This document shows positions 17,139 through 25,829 of a stretch of 52,797 bases of DNA, piece by piece. Origin of the DNA: Flavobacteriaceae bacterium (GTDB lineage: Bacteria > Bacteroidota > Bacteroidia > Flavobacteriales > Flavobacteriaceae). The DNA lies in contig CANGTL010000015.1 of assembly GCA_947456815.1 (NCBI GenBank), forward strand, positions 1-52,797, written 5' to 3'. Both the position numbers and the translations under genes were made by a program. The notes beneath the pieces were generated by a model. It was not told the origin of the DNA. It was given only the letters and a program-made list of their open reading frames with translations, and searched no databases. Each line of letters starts with the position of its first letter. The first letter of the stretch is position 1.

Positions 17139-17225
17139 AAAGAAAAAAGAAGCAAGAACCAAGAAGCAAGAAATAAGACTATACATTTGTAATCTTCTAG
17201 TCTTGGCTCTTACTTCTTGACTCTT
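17139..17225. repeat. AAGAAnC word repeat forming an imperfect inverted repeat
   Basis: AAGAAGCAAGAACCAAGAAG-type words on the left are answered by GTCTTGGCTCTTACTTCTTG on the right, separated by about 20 bases. The pair could fold into a long imperfect hairpin after the RCC1 gene. It lacks a clean T run, so it is listed as a repeat rather than a terminator. Confidence 0.55.
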
Positions 17226-17237
17226 TTCTCTAAAACC

Positions 17238-17600
17238 ATGAAAAAATACACCCTCCAAAAATCACCTTTCATCGTTCCCACCACCGACGGCAAAATCATC
17301 GAAGAGCATCACGGTTTGGCAACGACCAACAACCCGAATATTTCCATTGCGCACATGATCGCACCGCCGCATTGGAGCGAGCCTTTTCAAACGCCGGAAT
17401 TTGATGAATACACCTATATTATTTCGGGGAAAAAGCAATTTATCATTGAAGATGAGGAGGTGATTTTAGAAAAAGGGCAATCCATTCACATCCAGAAAAA
17501 CACCCGAGTGCAATATTCCAACCCGTTTGAAGAACCGTGTGAATATATCGCCATTTGCAATCCCGCATTTGATTTTAACAAAGTGCACAGAGAAGAATAA
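17238..17600 (+). CDS. Small cupin-domain protein
   Basis: A protein of about 120 residues with one cupin beta-barrel. Motif 1 resembles PPHWSEPFQTPEFDEYTYIISG, and the second half includes LEKGQSIHIQKNTRVQYSN. Metal-binding histidines are partly replaced, so it may be a binding protein rather than a metalloenzyme. The ATG at 17238 is preferred over an in-frame TTG seven codons upstream. It converges with the lipoprotein gene. Function unknown. Confidence 0.75.
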   Translation: MKKYTLQKSPFIVPTTDGKIIEEHHGLATTNNPNISIAHMIAPPHWSEPFQTPEFDEYTYIISGKKQFIIEDEEVILEKGQSIHIQKNTRVQYSNPFEEPCEYIAICNPAFDFNKVHREE

Positions 17601-17601
17601 A

Positions 17602-18123
17602 TCAATTAAATCTAAGGACTTCTACACTTGTGTTTACTAGTACATCCGTACTGTCTGCCAATTGTAGTTTCAATTCAACATTATAAATTCCTTCGGCTTG
17701 TGCTGGTAAAAACGACGGAAACCAAGCAAGTAATTCAATGTTCTCAGTAAAAAAAAGCTGATTGCAATTGTCAGAAATCGTCAAACTCCCCGAAGAAAAA
17801 TAATCTGCAGCGTTGTTTACCGTTTCTATGTTTATTTGGCCATCCAGAAAGTCCCAATTCGAATAAGCAATACCTGTATCCAATTTTAAAATAAAAATTC
17901 CAGAACCATCACGATACGCATCGCCGTTTGCTGAAATATACTTTGAAAAATAAATTTTATAGTGCTCATTCTCAAAGACCAATTTCAATCCATCGTATTG
18001 TATCTCCTCCTCAATATTATTGATACTAATTGTTTTCGCATCAACACAACTTTTAGAATCACTACTGCTACAAGACAGTAAAAAAAGGAATACCAACGAA
18101 GCAAAAACGATTACTTTATTCAT
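17602..18123 (-). CDS. Putative lipoprotein of unknown function
   Basis: A 173-residue protein with the lipobox LFLLSCSSSDS, then a beta-rich domain with no motif I recognise. Its ATG overlaps the stop codon of the kynurenine monooxygenase gene by one base, so the two are co-transcribed. It may be a lineage-specific envelope protein. Confidence 0.7.
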   Translation of the reverse strand: MNKVIVFASLVFLFLLSCSSSDSKSCVDAKTISINNIEEEIQYDGLKLVFENEHYKIYFSKYISANGDAYRDGSGIFILKLDTGIAYSNWDFLDGQINIETVNNAADYFSSGSLTISDNCNQLFFTENIELLAWFPSFLPAQAEGIYNVELKLQLADSTDVLVNTSVEVLRFN

Positions 18124-19472
18124 TACGAATTATTCAACAATTCCAAAATCTTATTTTCCACAATTTCCGAATTCCAAATGTTTTCAATGTGCGGCAATTG
18201 CATCACCTGATCCATTATCGCATTTTGCTGGTTGCCTAGCGCCAACGCTTCGGAATACGGGCGCAAACTAAACGTCACTCGACTGTACAACGGCAACCAT
18301 TTGTCGGGATGTTTTTCGGAAAACCACTTCTCGATTTTCTTTTGCAATAAGAATTTTGCATCCGCCGTTTTGGTGCTCATCTCCATAAAATTGCGATACG
18401 ACAATTCGGCAATGGCATCAGCGTTGGGTTTGCGTGAGTTTTCATACTCAGTAAAAATCTTTTCCCAATCATTTCCGTACAAAGTCATCATTTCGTTGAG
18501 CACGGTGATGTCTTCAAAACCGGCATTCATTCCTTGCCCATAAAACGGCACAATCGCATGACACGCATCGCCAATCAAGGCCACTTTGTCTTCAAACGTC
18601 CACGGAAAACACTTCATTGTCACCAAATAACTCGTCGGATTTTTAAAGAAATCTTCTACCAAATCCGGAATCACCGCAGCTGTATCTGGAAAATGTTCTG
18701 CGAAATAGGCTTCCAAAGTGTCTTTGTCTTTAAGATTATCAAAGGAATTGGCACCCTCGTGCGGCATAAACAGTGTGCACGTAAAGCTGCCATCGGTATT
18801 GGCCAACGCCATCAACATATAATCGCCTCTCGGCCAAATGTGTAGGGAGTTTTTATCTAATTTATGCGAGCCATCTTCATTCGCCGGAATATGCAATTCT
18901 TTGTAGCCAATCTTCAAAAACTCTTGCGAATAATTGAACATGCTTTGGCGTTGCATTCGGTGTCTTACTCTCGAAAAAGCACCGTCGGAACCAAAAACCA
19001 AATCGTATTGCAGTTCCTCCCACTCGCCACGTTCCGTCTCGCCAATATGCAAAGTAGCGTCGCTTAAAGTGACATCCCAAATTTTATGCTCAAAGAAAAA
19101 TTCAACTCCAGCAGCTTCCGCCAAATCAATCATTTTTCGATTTAAAATACCACGCGATAACGAAAAAATCGCCTCGCCTTCTTTGCCGTAATATTGATAG
19201 TTCAGGGAATTATCTACTAGGTGAATCGCTCGCTTATCGACTGGAATTCCAATTTGGCGAATTTCGTCATCCAGCCCAATATCTTGAAGTGTTTTCCAGC
19301 CGCGATCGGACATGACTAAATTGATGGATCGTCCTGAAAATTCGATATTTCTGATGTCTGGACTCCGATCAAAAACATGCACCGTATGTCCAGCTTTTTT
19401 GAGATAAATAGCCAACAACGAACCAACTAAACCGGAACCTACAACAGCAATTTTTTTTGATTCTTGCATCAA
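18123..19472 (-). CDS. kmo: Kynurenine 3-monooxygenase
   Basis: A 449-residue FAD-dependent hydroxylase that converts L-kynurenine to 3-hydroxykynurenine with NADPH and O2. It has the N-terminal dinucleotide fold VVGSGLVGSLLAIYL, the family-specific GRSINLVMSDRG, and the FAD motif VALIGDACHAIVPFYGQGMN. The C-terminal region is of the expected length. A kynureninase gene lies about 5 kb away, supporting a kynurenine pathway used for tryptophan breakdown or NAD synthesis. Translation may start at either of two adjacent Met codons. Confidence 0.92.
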   Translation of the reverse strand: MMQESKKIAVVGSGLVGSLLAIYLKKAGHTVHVFDRSPDIRNIEFSGRSINLVMSDRGWKTLQDIGLDDEIRQIGIPVDKRAIHLVDNSLNYQYYGKEGEAIFSLSRGILNRKMIDLAEAAGVEFFFEHKIWDVTLSDATLHIGETERGEWEELQYDLVFGSDGAFSRVRHRMQRQSMFNYSQEFLKIGYKELHIPANEDGSHKLDKNSLHIWPRGDYMLMALANTDGSFTCTLFMPHEGANSFDNLKDKDTLEAYFAEHFPDTAAVIPDLVEDFFKNPTSYLVTMKCFPWTFEDKVALIGDACHAIVPFYGQGMNAGFEDITVLNEMMTLYGNDWEKIFTEYENSRKPNADAIAELSYRNFMEMSTKTADAKFLLQKKIEKWFSEKHPDKWLPLYSRVTFSLRPYSEALALGNQQNAIMDQVMQLPHIENIWNSEIVENKILELLNNS

Positions 19473-19547
19473 GAAATGAAGTAAATGGTAGGCAACAAAA
19501 ATAATTAATAATCTGAAGTAACCTTGAAAATTATGGGATTAATTTTG

Positions 19548-19667
19548 GGCGTGACCACAAGGGTCGGGCTATCGCACTCGCTTTTTTTGTTTTGTCACCC
19601 CGAGCGCAGTCGAGGTGCTATTTCTAAAACAAAAAAGAGCTCAGACAATTGCTCTATCCCTCACGCG
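19548..19667 (-). repeat. Flavo-1-like RNA element C (GCGTGA subtype)
   Basis: Read on the minus strand it begins CGTGAGGGATAGAGC, has the stem TTTTTTGTTTT / AAAACAAAAAA, and ends GATAGCCCGACCCTTGTGG-TCACGCC. The apical loop carries the block CCTCGACTGCGCTCGGGGTG-AC. It lies between amt and kmo in the orientation of both genes. Confidence 0.7.
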
Positions 19668-19676
19668 GCCGAGCGT

Positions 19677-19702
19677 AAAAAAATGTTTAGTAAACATTTT
19701 TA
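19677..19702 (-). terminator. Hairpin after the ammonium transporter gene
   Basis: AAAAATGTTTA / TAAACATTTTT is a nearly continuous palindrome flanked by A and T runs, about 30 bases after the amt stop codon. It fits an intrinsic terminator. Confidence 0.6.
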
Positions 19703-19731
19703 GCGACGGAGCGAGCAGGCGCGATGGCCTT

Positions 19732-21045
19732 TTACAGAAACTCCCCGTGCTGTGTAATATCTAATCCCAATTCTTCTTTTTCTTCACTCACACGCAATGG
19801 TGTAATTTTGTTGACGATAAAGAACAACGCATACGAAGCGGTAAATGCAAAAACAGAGACGCAAATCAATGCTGTAAATTGATTAATAAACAAAGTCGTT
19901 TCGCCAAAAATCAACCCTTGATCAACCACCGCCGAATTGACTGCCTTCGATGCAAAAACTCCTGTAAGTAGCATGCCTGTCATCCCGCCAACGCCGTGAC
20001 ATCCGAATACATCCAAAGCATCATCAATTTTGCCTTTCGGGAATTTTATAACTACATAATTGCTAATGATACTACTCACAATCCCAATAAAAATACTATG
20101 TGGAATACTAACATAACCTGCTGCTGGTGTAATGGCGACTAAACCAACCACGGCTCCAATACAAGCTCCCATCGCTGAAATCTTATGTCCCATAATCTTA
20201 TCTAAAAACACCCAAGCCATCGAAGCGGCTGCGGCTGCCACTGTAGTTGTTGCCAACGCTTGCACGGCCAAACCATTCGCTCCCATAGCAGATCCTGCGT
20301 TAAATCCGAACCAACCAAACCAAAGCAATCCTGTTCCTAGCAAAACATAGGTAATTCGTGCTGGCGCTACTTTTTGCACTTTTCGCTTTCCTAAAAATAT
20401 TGCTCCTGCCAATGCCGCCCACCCCGCACTCATGTGCACCACGGTTCCTCCCGCAAAATCAAGGACACCGAGTTTAAACAACAAACCATCGGGATGCCAA
20501 GTACAATGTGCCAACGGAGCATAAACGACCAATATAAACAAAACCATAAATAACAAATACGCCCAAAACCGAATGCGTTCTGCAAAAGCACCAGTGACTA
20601 ACGCAGGCGTAATAATAGCGAACTTCGCTTGAAATAACGCGAACAAAAGAAAGGGAATTGTTGGTGCTAGACTCCACGAGGTATTGACGCCCACATTTTG
20701 AAAAAACAAGTACGGAATCGGGTTTCCAATCACGCCGCCAATAGATGGGCCAAATGACAATCCAAACCCGATTACCACCCATAAAAGAGAGACAATGACC
20801 ATCGCCATAAAACTCTGCAACATGGTGCTGATTACATTTTTCTTCCCGACCATTCCGCCGTAAAAAAAACCGAGCCCTGGAGTCATTAACAATACAAGTG
20901 CCGTGGCGACTAACATCCAACTGGTGTCGCCAGTATCGAAATGTGCTGTTGTAGTGATGGCTGACGCTTGGTCAAATATCAAATTTGAAAAAAGGGTAAC
21001 AATCAACAACAATATCAGGATGATACTTAAGATAATCTTTCTCAT
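19732..21045 (-). CDS. amt: Ammonium transporter
   Basis: A 437-residue Amt/MEP/Rh channel. The N-terminal segment resembles a signal sequence and is followed by about 11 membrane helices. Family hallmarks are MTPGLGFFYGGMV, FALFQAKFAIITPALVTGAF, the first pore histidine in GGTVVHMSAG, and the second in DVFGCHGVGGMTGML. It takes up ammonium under nitrogen limitation. No glnK/P-II gene adjoins it. The upstream region has a TAnnTTTG box and two direct repeats that could be an operator. Confidence 0.93.
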   Translation of the reverse strand: MRKIILSIILILLLIVTLFSNLIFDQASAITTTAHFDTGDTSWMLVATALVLLMTPGLGFFYGGMVGKKNVISTMLQSFMAMVIVSLLWVVIGFGLSFGPSIGGVIGNPIPYLFFQNVGVNTSWSLAPTIPFLLFALFQAKFAIITPALVTGAFAERIRFWAYLLFMVLFILVVYAPLAHCTWHPDGLLFKLGVLDFAGGTVVHMSAGWAALAGAIFLGKRKVQKVAPARITYVLLGTGLLWFGWFGFNAGSAMGANGLAVQALATTTVAAAAASMAWVFLDKIMGHKISAMGACIGAVVGLVAITPAAGYVSIPHSIFIGIVSSIISNYVVIKFPKGKIDDALDVFGCHGVGGMTGMLLTGVFASKAVNSAVVDQGLIFGETTLFINQFTALICVSVFAFTASYALFFIVNKITPLRVSEEKEELGLDITQHGEFL

Positions 21046-21067
21046 AATCTAGATTTAGGAATCGAAG

Positions 21068-21153
21068 CAAAAATAAATATTTTCCAAATTACCCCTTAAA
21101 TAAAACCATACTTGTTGTAAATTTTTACATAATTTTCATTTTACCCCTTGAAT
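21068..21153 (-). promoter_or_regulatory. amt promoter with two direct-repeat boxes
   Basis: A -7 box TATTTTTG (21068-21075, minus strand) lies upstream of amt. Two copies of TTACCCCTTRAAT (plus-strand reading) occur at 21089-21101 and 21141-21153, 52 bases apart, about five helical turns. The near copy overlaps the -33 region. This looks like a paired activator or repressor site, perhaps for nitrogen control. Confidence 0.5.
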
Positions 21154-21211
21154 TTTAATAGTAAATTTCAAAATAGAGTATAATGTCTAAATAAACTTAA
21201 AATAAGCCCAT

Positions 21212-21242
21212 AAAAAAACCTGTCGCAAAACAGGTTTTTTTT
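21212..21242. terminator. Bidirectional intrinsic terminator
   Basis: The perfect stem AACCTGT / ACAGGTT with a 6-base loop is flanked by an A run and a T run. It serves the minus-strand ureohydrolase gene that ends at 21261. Confidence 0.85.
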
Positions 21243-21260
21243 AAATGATTTAATAAAGTG

Positions 21261-22352
21261 TTATCCTTGGTAGAATTCAATTCGCTTTCCAACATCGAGT
21301 CCGTTGTTTTTGGCAAAAACACCACACAGATGGTATAACATTCTTGCGCCGACATTGCCATCCCAATCGTTGTCGCCTGGCGCTACTTCTACAAAATCAA
21401 AACCAATAATTTCTTTTCCACTACCGGCTAATTTGTTGAACAAATAAGTTGCTTGTTCATACGAAAATCCGCCCGGAACCGGCGTTCCAGTATTGGGTCC
21501 GTACCATGCATACATCCCATCAACATCAAAACTAATCGCCACTTTTTGCGGCAAGGAAGCAATAATATGATCGCATTGTTCATCCCAAGTTTTTCCTTTA
21601 TACATTTCCGCTTTCATATCCGCATCGGTATGCACTTGCACGCGCTGACCTTGCTGCATCACCGTTTCTACTTCTTGCTTGCAAAAATCTCGAATTCCAA
21701 TTTGAACAATTTTTGAAATTTGCGGCAGTTGCAACGCATTATACATGATGGAAGCGTGAGAATACGTAAATCCTTCATAAGCAATGCGCAAATCCATGTG
21801 GGCATCCAAATGCAGAATTCCGAAATTTTCGTGCTGGCTTGCCAACGCTTCGTAATAACCCAATGGTGTAGAATGATCTCCACCCAACAACGCTACTTTC
21901 TTTCCTTTTTTCATCCAATACAAAGCGCGCTCACGGACTTCATCTTTGAGTTCCTTACACACTTTGTTGATTTTATCCAAATCCGATTGCAAGGCAGGAT
22001 GGCTTTCAATGACCTCCCCGCTTTCCAAGGCTGCAATAATCGGTTGCGCCATTCCTTTATATTTGTCGCTGTTGTCGCTCCACGCCGCGGTTTGCTGATT
22101 CAAATCGAGATAAATTCCCAATTTCCATAAATCGGGAAAATCTTGATGCTGCAAATCGACTTGAAAAGAAGCTTCCAAAATGGCCTCTGGCCCATTCGAA
22201 GCGCCTGACCCATAACTAACTGTAACTTCCCACGGCACTGGAATGATAATAATTTCACTTTCTTCAGAAGTAAATGGCAATCCAAAAATGCTCTCGTCGG
22301 CCAAACCAGGTTGCGATGGATCGAAGTTTTTTATTTTTTCTTGTTTGTTCAT
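21261..22352 (-). CDS. Arginase/agmatinase-family ureohydrolase
   Basis: A protein of about 363 residues of the manganese ureohydrolase family. Metal-binding motifs are LLGGDHSTPLGYYE, LHLDAHMDLR and ISFDVDGMYAW, so all three blocks supplying Mn ligands are present. The last differs from the usual SFDIDxxDP, because GMYAWYG replaces the acidic/proline part, so substrate choice between arginine, agmatine and formiminoglutamate cannot be read. The start at MNKQEK is supported by a promoter box at 22374-22381, downstream of the longer start. It is a neighbour of the ammonium transporter, hinting at a nitrogen role. Confidence 0.8.
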   Translation of the reverse strand: MNKQEKIKNFDPSQPGLADESIFGLPFTSEESEIIIIPVPWEVTVSYGSGASNGPEAILEASFQVDLQHQDFPDLWKLGIYLDLNQQTAAWSDNSDKYKGMAQPIIAALESGEVIESHPALQSDLDKINKVCKELKDEVRERALYWMKKGKKVALLGGDHSTPLGYYEALASQHENFGILHLDAHMDLRIAYEGFTYSHASIMYNALQLPQISKIVQIGIRDFCKQEVETVMQQGQRVQVHTDADMKAEMYKGKTWDEQCDHIIASLPQKVAISFDVDGMYAWYGPNTGTPVPGGFSYEQATYLFNKLAGSGKEIIGFDFVEVAPGDNDWDGNVGARMLYHLCGVFAKNNGLDVGKRIEFYQG

Positions 22353-22373
22353 GATTTTACAACTATTGAACAG

Positions 22374-22402
22374 CAAAGATAATCGCATTCCTTTGATCGC
22401 AA
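22374..22402 (-). promoter_or_regulatory. Promoter of the ureohydrolase gene
   Basis: TATCTTTG (22374-22381) with TTG 18 bases upstream on the minus strand. It lies between the two candidate Met starts and so supports the inner one. Confidence 0.6.
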
Positions 22403-22495
22403 AAGAAAAGCGTCAAATTCGATCACATGACATTTATCAGTCTTTGGGCAAAATGAATTCCCAACCTTTGCGGTTTATTAATTTGATTTATCCTT

Positions 22496-24307
22496 ATGAA
22501 CAGTAACCAGTCTCTTCACACTTTTCATATCCCAGTAATGGGTTTGGCATTTACTATAGACAGCCCAATTCGCGTGGCTCATTTTGGCATCGATTCCGTA
22601 ATATCCATAACCGACGATGAACTTATCGAAAAAATGCGTGCTTTTTACAGTGCCAAATTCCAAGTTCCTTACGAAGAAATCTCTAACAAAATAGACGATT
22701 TTAGAGCAAGCAGAATCACACATTATCTCAATTTAGTAGATCAAATCGTCAAAGAAAAATTCGAAAATTTCAAGACAGAACTTATCGAAAGTAAGATGGC
22801 TTTGGAAAATTATATCGCGATGCTTCCGAATCAATCGGAAATAAAAGCGCGATTGCTGCGATTTGCTGAAGATAGCAACGGCCACAAAGAAGACCTCAAG
22901 CGTTTTATAGAAGAATATTTGTCACCCGGCGCCATCGACGTCAATATTATGACCAAAGTGGATAAAGACAACTACACCAAAAACGACCCATTACCCGTTG
23001 AATATAACGATGCTCATGCAGCATTGCGCGGTTTTGCCAATAGCAATGTGACTTCTTCAGTAGTACTCTCAGCGGGAATGAATCCGAGATTGTACAGCTA
23101 TATCGAACAATTCAAAGATTTCTTTCCAGACGCAGATGGTCAACTCAAAAAGAAAATTATTCTAAAGGTCAGCGATTTCAGATCCGCGATGATTCAAGGA
23201 AATTTCTTGGCCAAAAAGGGACTTTGGGTTTCAGAATATCGAATTGAATCGGGGCTCAATTGTGGTGGACACGCTTTTGCTACAGATGGTTTGCTTTTAG
23301 GACCAATTCTAGAAGAATTCAAACAGAAGAAAAACCAATTGATTCAATCTGCGCAGGAATTGATGGAAAAAGCTTTAGTGCAAAAACAAATGACGATTCC
23401 GACAGTATCACTTCCACTAAAAATAACAGCTCAAGGCGGTGTTGGAACTGCAGAAGAGCACGAGTTCTTACTCGACAATTATAATCTCGAAGCGGTCGGT
23501 TGGGGTTCACCGTTCTTATTGGTTCCAGAAGCCACTTCGGTCGATGATGAAACAAGAGCTTTATTGGCCAAATCAAAAGAAAGTGATTTTTACTTGAGTC
23601 ACATTTCACCTTTGGGCATTCCGTTTAACACCGTCAAAGGAACCAGCAATGAACAACTGAAACAACAGAGAATTCAAGAAAACAAAGCAGGCAGTTCCTG
23701 CCCTAAAAAACTGTTGGCTTTGGGTAAAGAATATGATCCGAAAGGTATGTGCACCGCATCGAAAAAATACCAAGATATCAAGCTTGAAGAATTGGATGGC
23801 AAGAAAGAACTACTTTCTGAAGCTGACTTTAATAAAATGCAGACGAAAATCACCGAAAAATCATGTCTTTGTGTCGGTTTAGCGAATGCAAGTTATCTTG
23901 AAAATAACATCAAAATCAAAGGGCAAGATCAAGGCATTGTGATTTGTCCAGGTCCCAATTTGGCCTATTTTGATCATGAAATTTCCTTGTCAGATATGGT
24001 GCGTCACATTTATGGCAACACGAATGTCATGACTCATGCTAATCGACCTCATGTTTTCGTGAATGAATTGAAATTGTATGTTGATTATCTGCAACGCGAT
24101 ATTGAAGAAGCCGGCGAATTCACTGCAGCTCAAATAAAAAAGTGGCAATTGTTTAAAGCAAACTTGCAAGAAGGAATCTCGTATTATCAAAATTTATTTG
24201 CCAATACGACCTTTTTCAGCAACGCAACAAGCTTAATTCAAAATCAACTTTTGAATTATAAAGGAGCATTAACGGCAATTGAAATTCCTACTTTGGAATT
24301 GGTTTAG
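22496..24307 (+). CDS. Unrecognised 603-residue protein, possible TIM-barrel flavoenzyme
   Basis: I cannot assign this protein. Without a signal peptide or membrane helix it should be cytosolic. Parts resemble FMN-binding TIM-barrel enzymes: HIPVMGLAFTIDSPIRVAHF near the N-terminus and ITAQGGVGTAEEHEFLLDNY near residues 310-329, followed by VGWGSPFLLVPEA, similar in style to glutamate-synthase or nitronate-monooxygenase barrels. Six cysteines (256, 402, 419, 457, 459, 484) cluster mostly after the barrel-like part and could bind a metal or Fe-S centre. It converges on kynureninase, the two stop codons sharing bases. Confidence 0.6.
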   Translation: MNSNQSLHTFHIPVMGLAFTIDSPIRVAHFGIDSVISITDDELIEKMRAFYSAKFQVPYEEISNKIDDFRASRITHYLNLVDQIVKEKFENFKTELIESKMALENYIAMLPNQSEIKARLLRFAEDSNGHKEDLKRFIEEYLSPGAIDVNIMTKVDKDNYTKNDPLPVEYNDAHAALRGFANSNVTSSVVLSAGMNPRLYSYIEQFKDFFPDADGQLKKKIILKVSDFRSAMIQGNFLAKKGLWVSEYRIESGLNCGGHAFATDGLLLGPILEEFKQKKNQLIQSAQELMEKALVQKQMTIPTVSLPLKITAQGGVGTAEEHEFLLDNYNLEAVGWGSPFLLVPEATSVDDETRALLAKSKESDFYLSHISPLGIPFNTVKGTSNEQLKQQRIQENKAGSSCPKKLLALGKEYDPKGMCTASKKYQDIKLEELDGKKELLSEADFNKMQTKITEKSCLCVGLANASYLENNIKIKGQDQGIVICPGPNLAYFDHEISLSDMVRHIYGNTNVMTHANRPHVFVNELKLYVDYLQRDIEEAGEFTAAQIKKWQLFKANLQEGISYYQNLFANTTFFSNATSLIQNQLLNYKGALTAIEIPTLELV

Positions 24308-25590
24308 GACTGGCTCTTTTCCAGTATACCTTGTTTGAGAATTTGACCAAATTGGTACATATCCTCAAAAGAGCAATACAAAGGCACAGGTGCAAATCGA
24401 ATTACGTTGGGTTCGCGCCAGTCGGTTACTACACCATTTTTCATGAGATATTCAAATAAAGGTCGACCTTGTCCGTGAAAGAACACCGACAATTGCGAAG
24501 CGCGTTGTTCTGGATTGGTTGGTGTGATGATTTCAAAAACACTATCAACTTCTTTGTCGATTTCGTGAAGTACAAATTCGAGATAGGAAGTGATCAAATC
24601 TCTTTTGGCGACAATCGCGTCCATGCCCACTTCTTCGAACATCTCGACCGATGCTAAATATGGCGCTAAAGAAAGTATCGGCAAATTGCTGACTTGCCAT
24701 CCATCGGCGCCATGAACAGGGTCGAAATCCGGCTCCATTTTGAAACGACGTTCTTTGTTATGTCCCCACCAACCTGCGAATCTCGGCAACTCACTGTTGT
24801 TATGGTGTTTTTCGTGAATAAAACAACCTGAAGCATTTCCGGGTCCAGAGTTCATATATTTATAACTGCACCAACAAGCGAAATCGACATTCCAATCGTG
24901 CAATTGCAATTTGATATTGCCGGCAGCATGTGCTAAATCCCAGCCGACTTGAGCGCCCGCTTGGTGACCTGCTTCTGTTATAGTCTTCATATCGAAAACT
25001 TGACCTGTATAATAATTAACGCCGCCGATTAAGACCAAAGCCAACTCCTCTCCCACCTCATTAATTTTCGCCAAAACATCTTCTAATCGAATGTTGTGTT
25101 CGCCGTCGCGACGTTTGATTTCGACGATGGCCTCTTCGGGTTTGTAGCCATGAAAGTGCACTTGACTCTGAAACATATATTGATCTGAAGGAAAAGCTTT
25201 CTCTTCACATATAATCTTGTATCGTGTTTTTGTCGGACGATAAAAGGACACCATCAACAAATGAAGATTGACCGTAAGCGTATTCATTACCGTCACTTCC
25301 GAAGGTTTGGCTCCCACAATTTTGCTTAGAGGCGCTGCAAAACGTTCGTGGTAATCCCACCAAGGTTTTTCTGCATAAAAATGTCCTTCAACGGCGAGAT
25401 TCGCCCAATCATTCATAATTTCGTCTACATATTTCTTGGTTCTCTTTGGTTGTAAACCCAAGGAATTTCCAGTAAAGTAAATCACATTCTTTCCGTTATG
25501 TTGCGGAAAAATGAATTCGTTTTTATATTGATGTAACGGATCTTTTTGATCGATTTCTTGGGCAAATGCACGTGTATTTTGAAAAGTCAT
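24304..25590 (-). CDS. kynU: Kynureninase
   Basis: A PLP-dependent hydrolase of about 428 residues that cleaves kynurenine or 3-hydroxykynurenine to (3-hydroxy)anthranilate and alanine. Family motifs are FTGNSLGLQPKRTKKYV, VMNTLTVNLHLLM, WDLAHAAGN and the PLP lysine in CWCSYKYMNSGPG. The start at MTFQNTRAF fits the family and lies below a possible promoter box. Together with the nearby monooxygenase it makes a kynurenine branch; no tryptophan dioxygenase or 3-hydroxyanthranilate dioxygenase gene is in view. Confidence 0.93.
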   Translation of the reverse strand: MTFQNTRAFAQEIDQKDPLHQYKNEFIFPQHNGKNVIYFTGNSLGLQPKRTKKYVDEIMNDWANLAVEGHFYAEKPWWDYHERFAAPLSKIVGAKPSEVTVMNTLTVNLHLLMVSFYRPTKTRYKIICEEKAFPSDQYMFQSQVHFHGYKPEEAIVEIKRRDGEHNIRLEDVLAKINEVGEELALVLIGGVNYYTGQVFDMKTITEAGHQAGAQVGWDLAHAAGNIKLQLHDWNVDFACWCSYKYMNSGPGNASGCFIHEKHHNNSELPRFAGWWGHNKERRFKMEPDFDPVHGADGWQVSNLPILSLAPYLASVEMFEEVGMDAIVAKRDLITSYLEFVLHEIDKEVDSVFEIITPTNPEQRASQLSVFFHGQGRPLFEYLMKNGVVTDWREPNVIRFAPVPLYCSFEDMYQFGQILKQGILEKSQS

Positions 25591-25656
25591 TGTTGTCAAA
25601 TTAAGGTTCGTAAAAGTAAGAAAAATGCAGTTATGAAAAAACATGATTTGATTATG

Positions 25657-25752
25657 GGACACAGATAAAACGGATGATGCTGATTTTTACGGATTTTAAA
25701 AAAGTTTATTGACTTCAATCCGCAAAATCCGTGTCATCAGTGTTCCATTATT
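25657..25752. repeat. ACGGATT-type dispersed repeat in inverted arrangement
   Basis: GGGACACAGATAAAACGGAT and TTTTTACGGATTTT on the left face AATCCGCAAAATCCGTGTCA and TCAGTGTTCC on the right. The whole could fold into a long imperfect hairpin upstream of kynU and the divergent SIMPL gene. The word style is common in intergenic DNA of several phyla. Confidence 0.6.
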
Positions 25753-25829
25753 GCTACTAAAAAATAAGAGGTAACGTTTGCAATTGAATGTCAAAAAAAT
25801 CGTTATTTTTAAACCTTAAAATTCATCCT

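Noticed and set aside
17139..17225. Terminator after the RCC1 gene
   Set aside because: The inverted repeat is imperfect, the loop is long and no T run follows, so it is listed as a word repeat only.
20474..20920. A 148-residue minus-strand open frame
   Set aside because: It lies entirely inside amt on the same strand in another frame; amt has clear family motifs.
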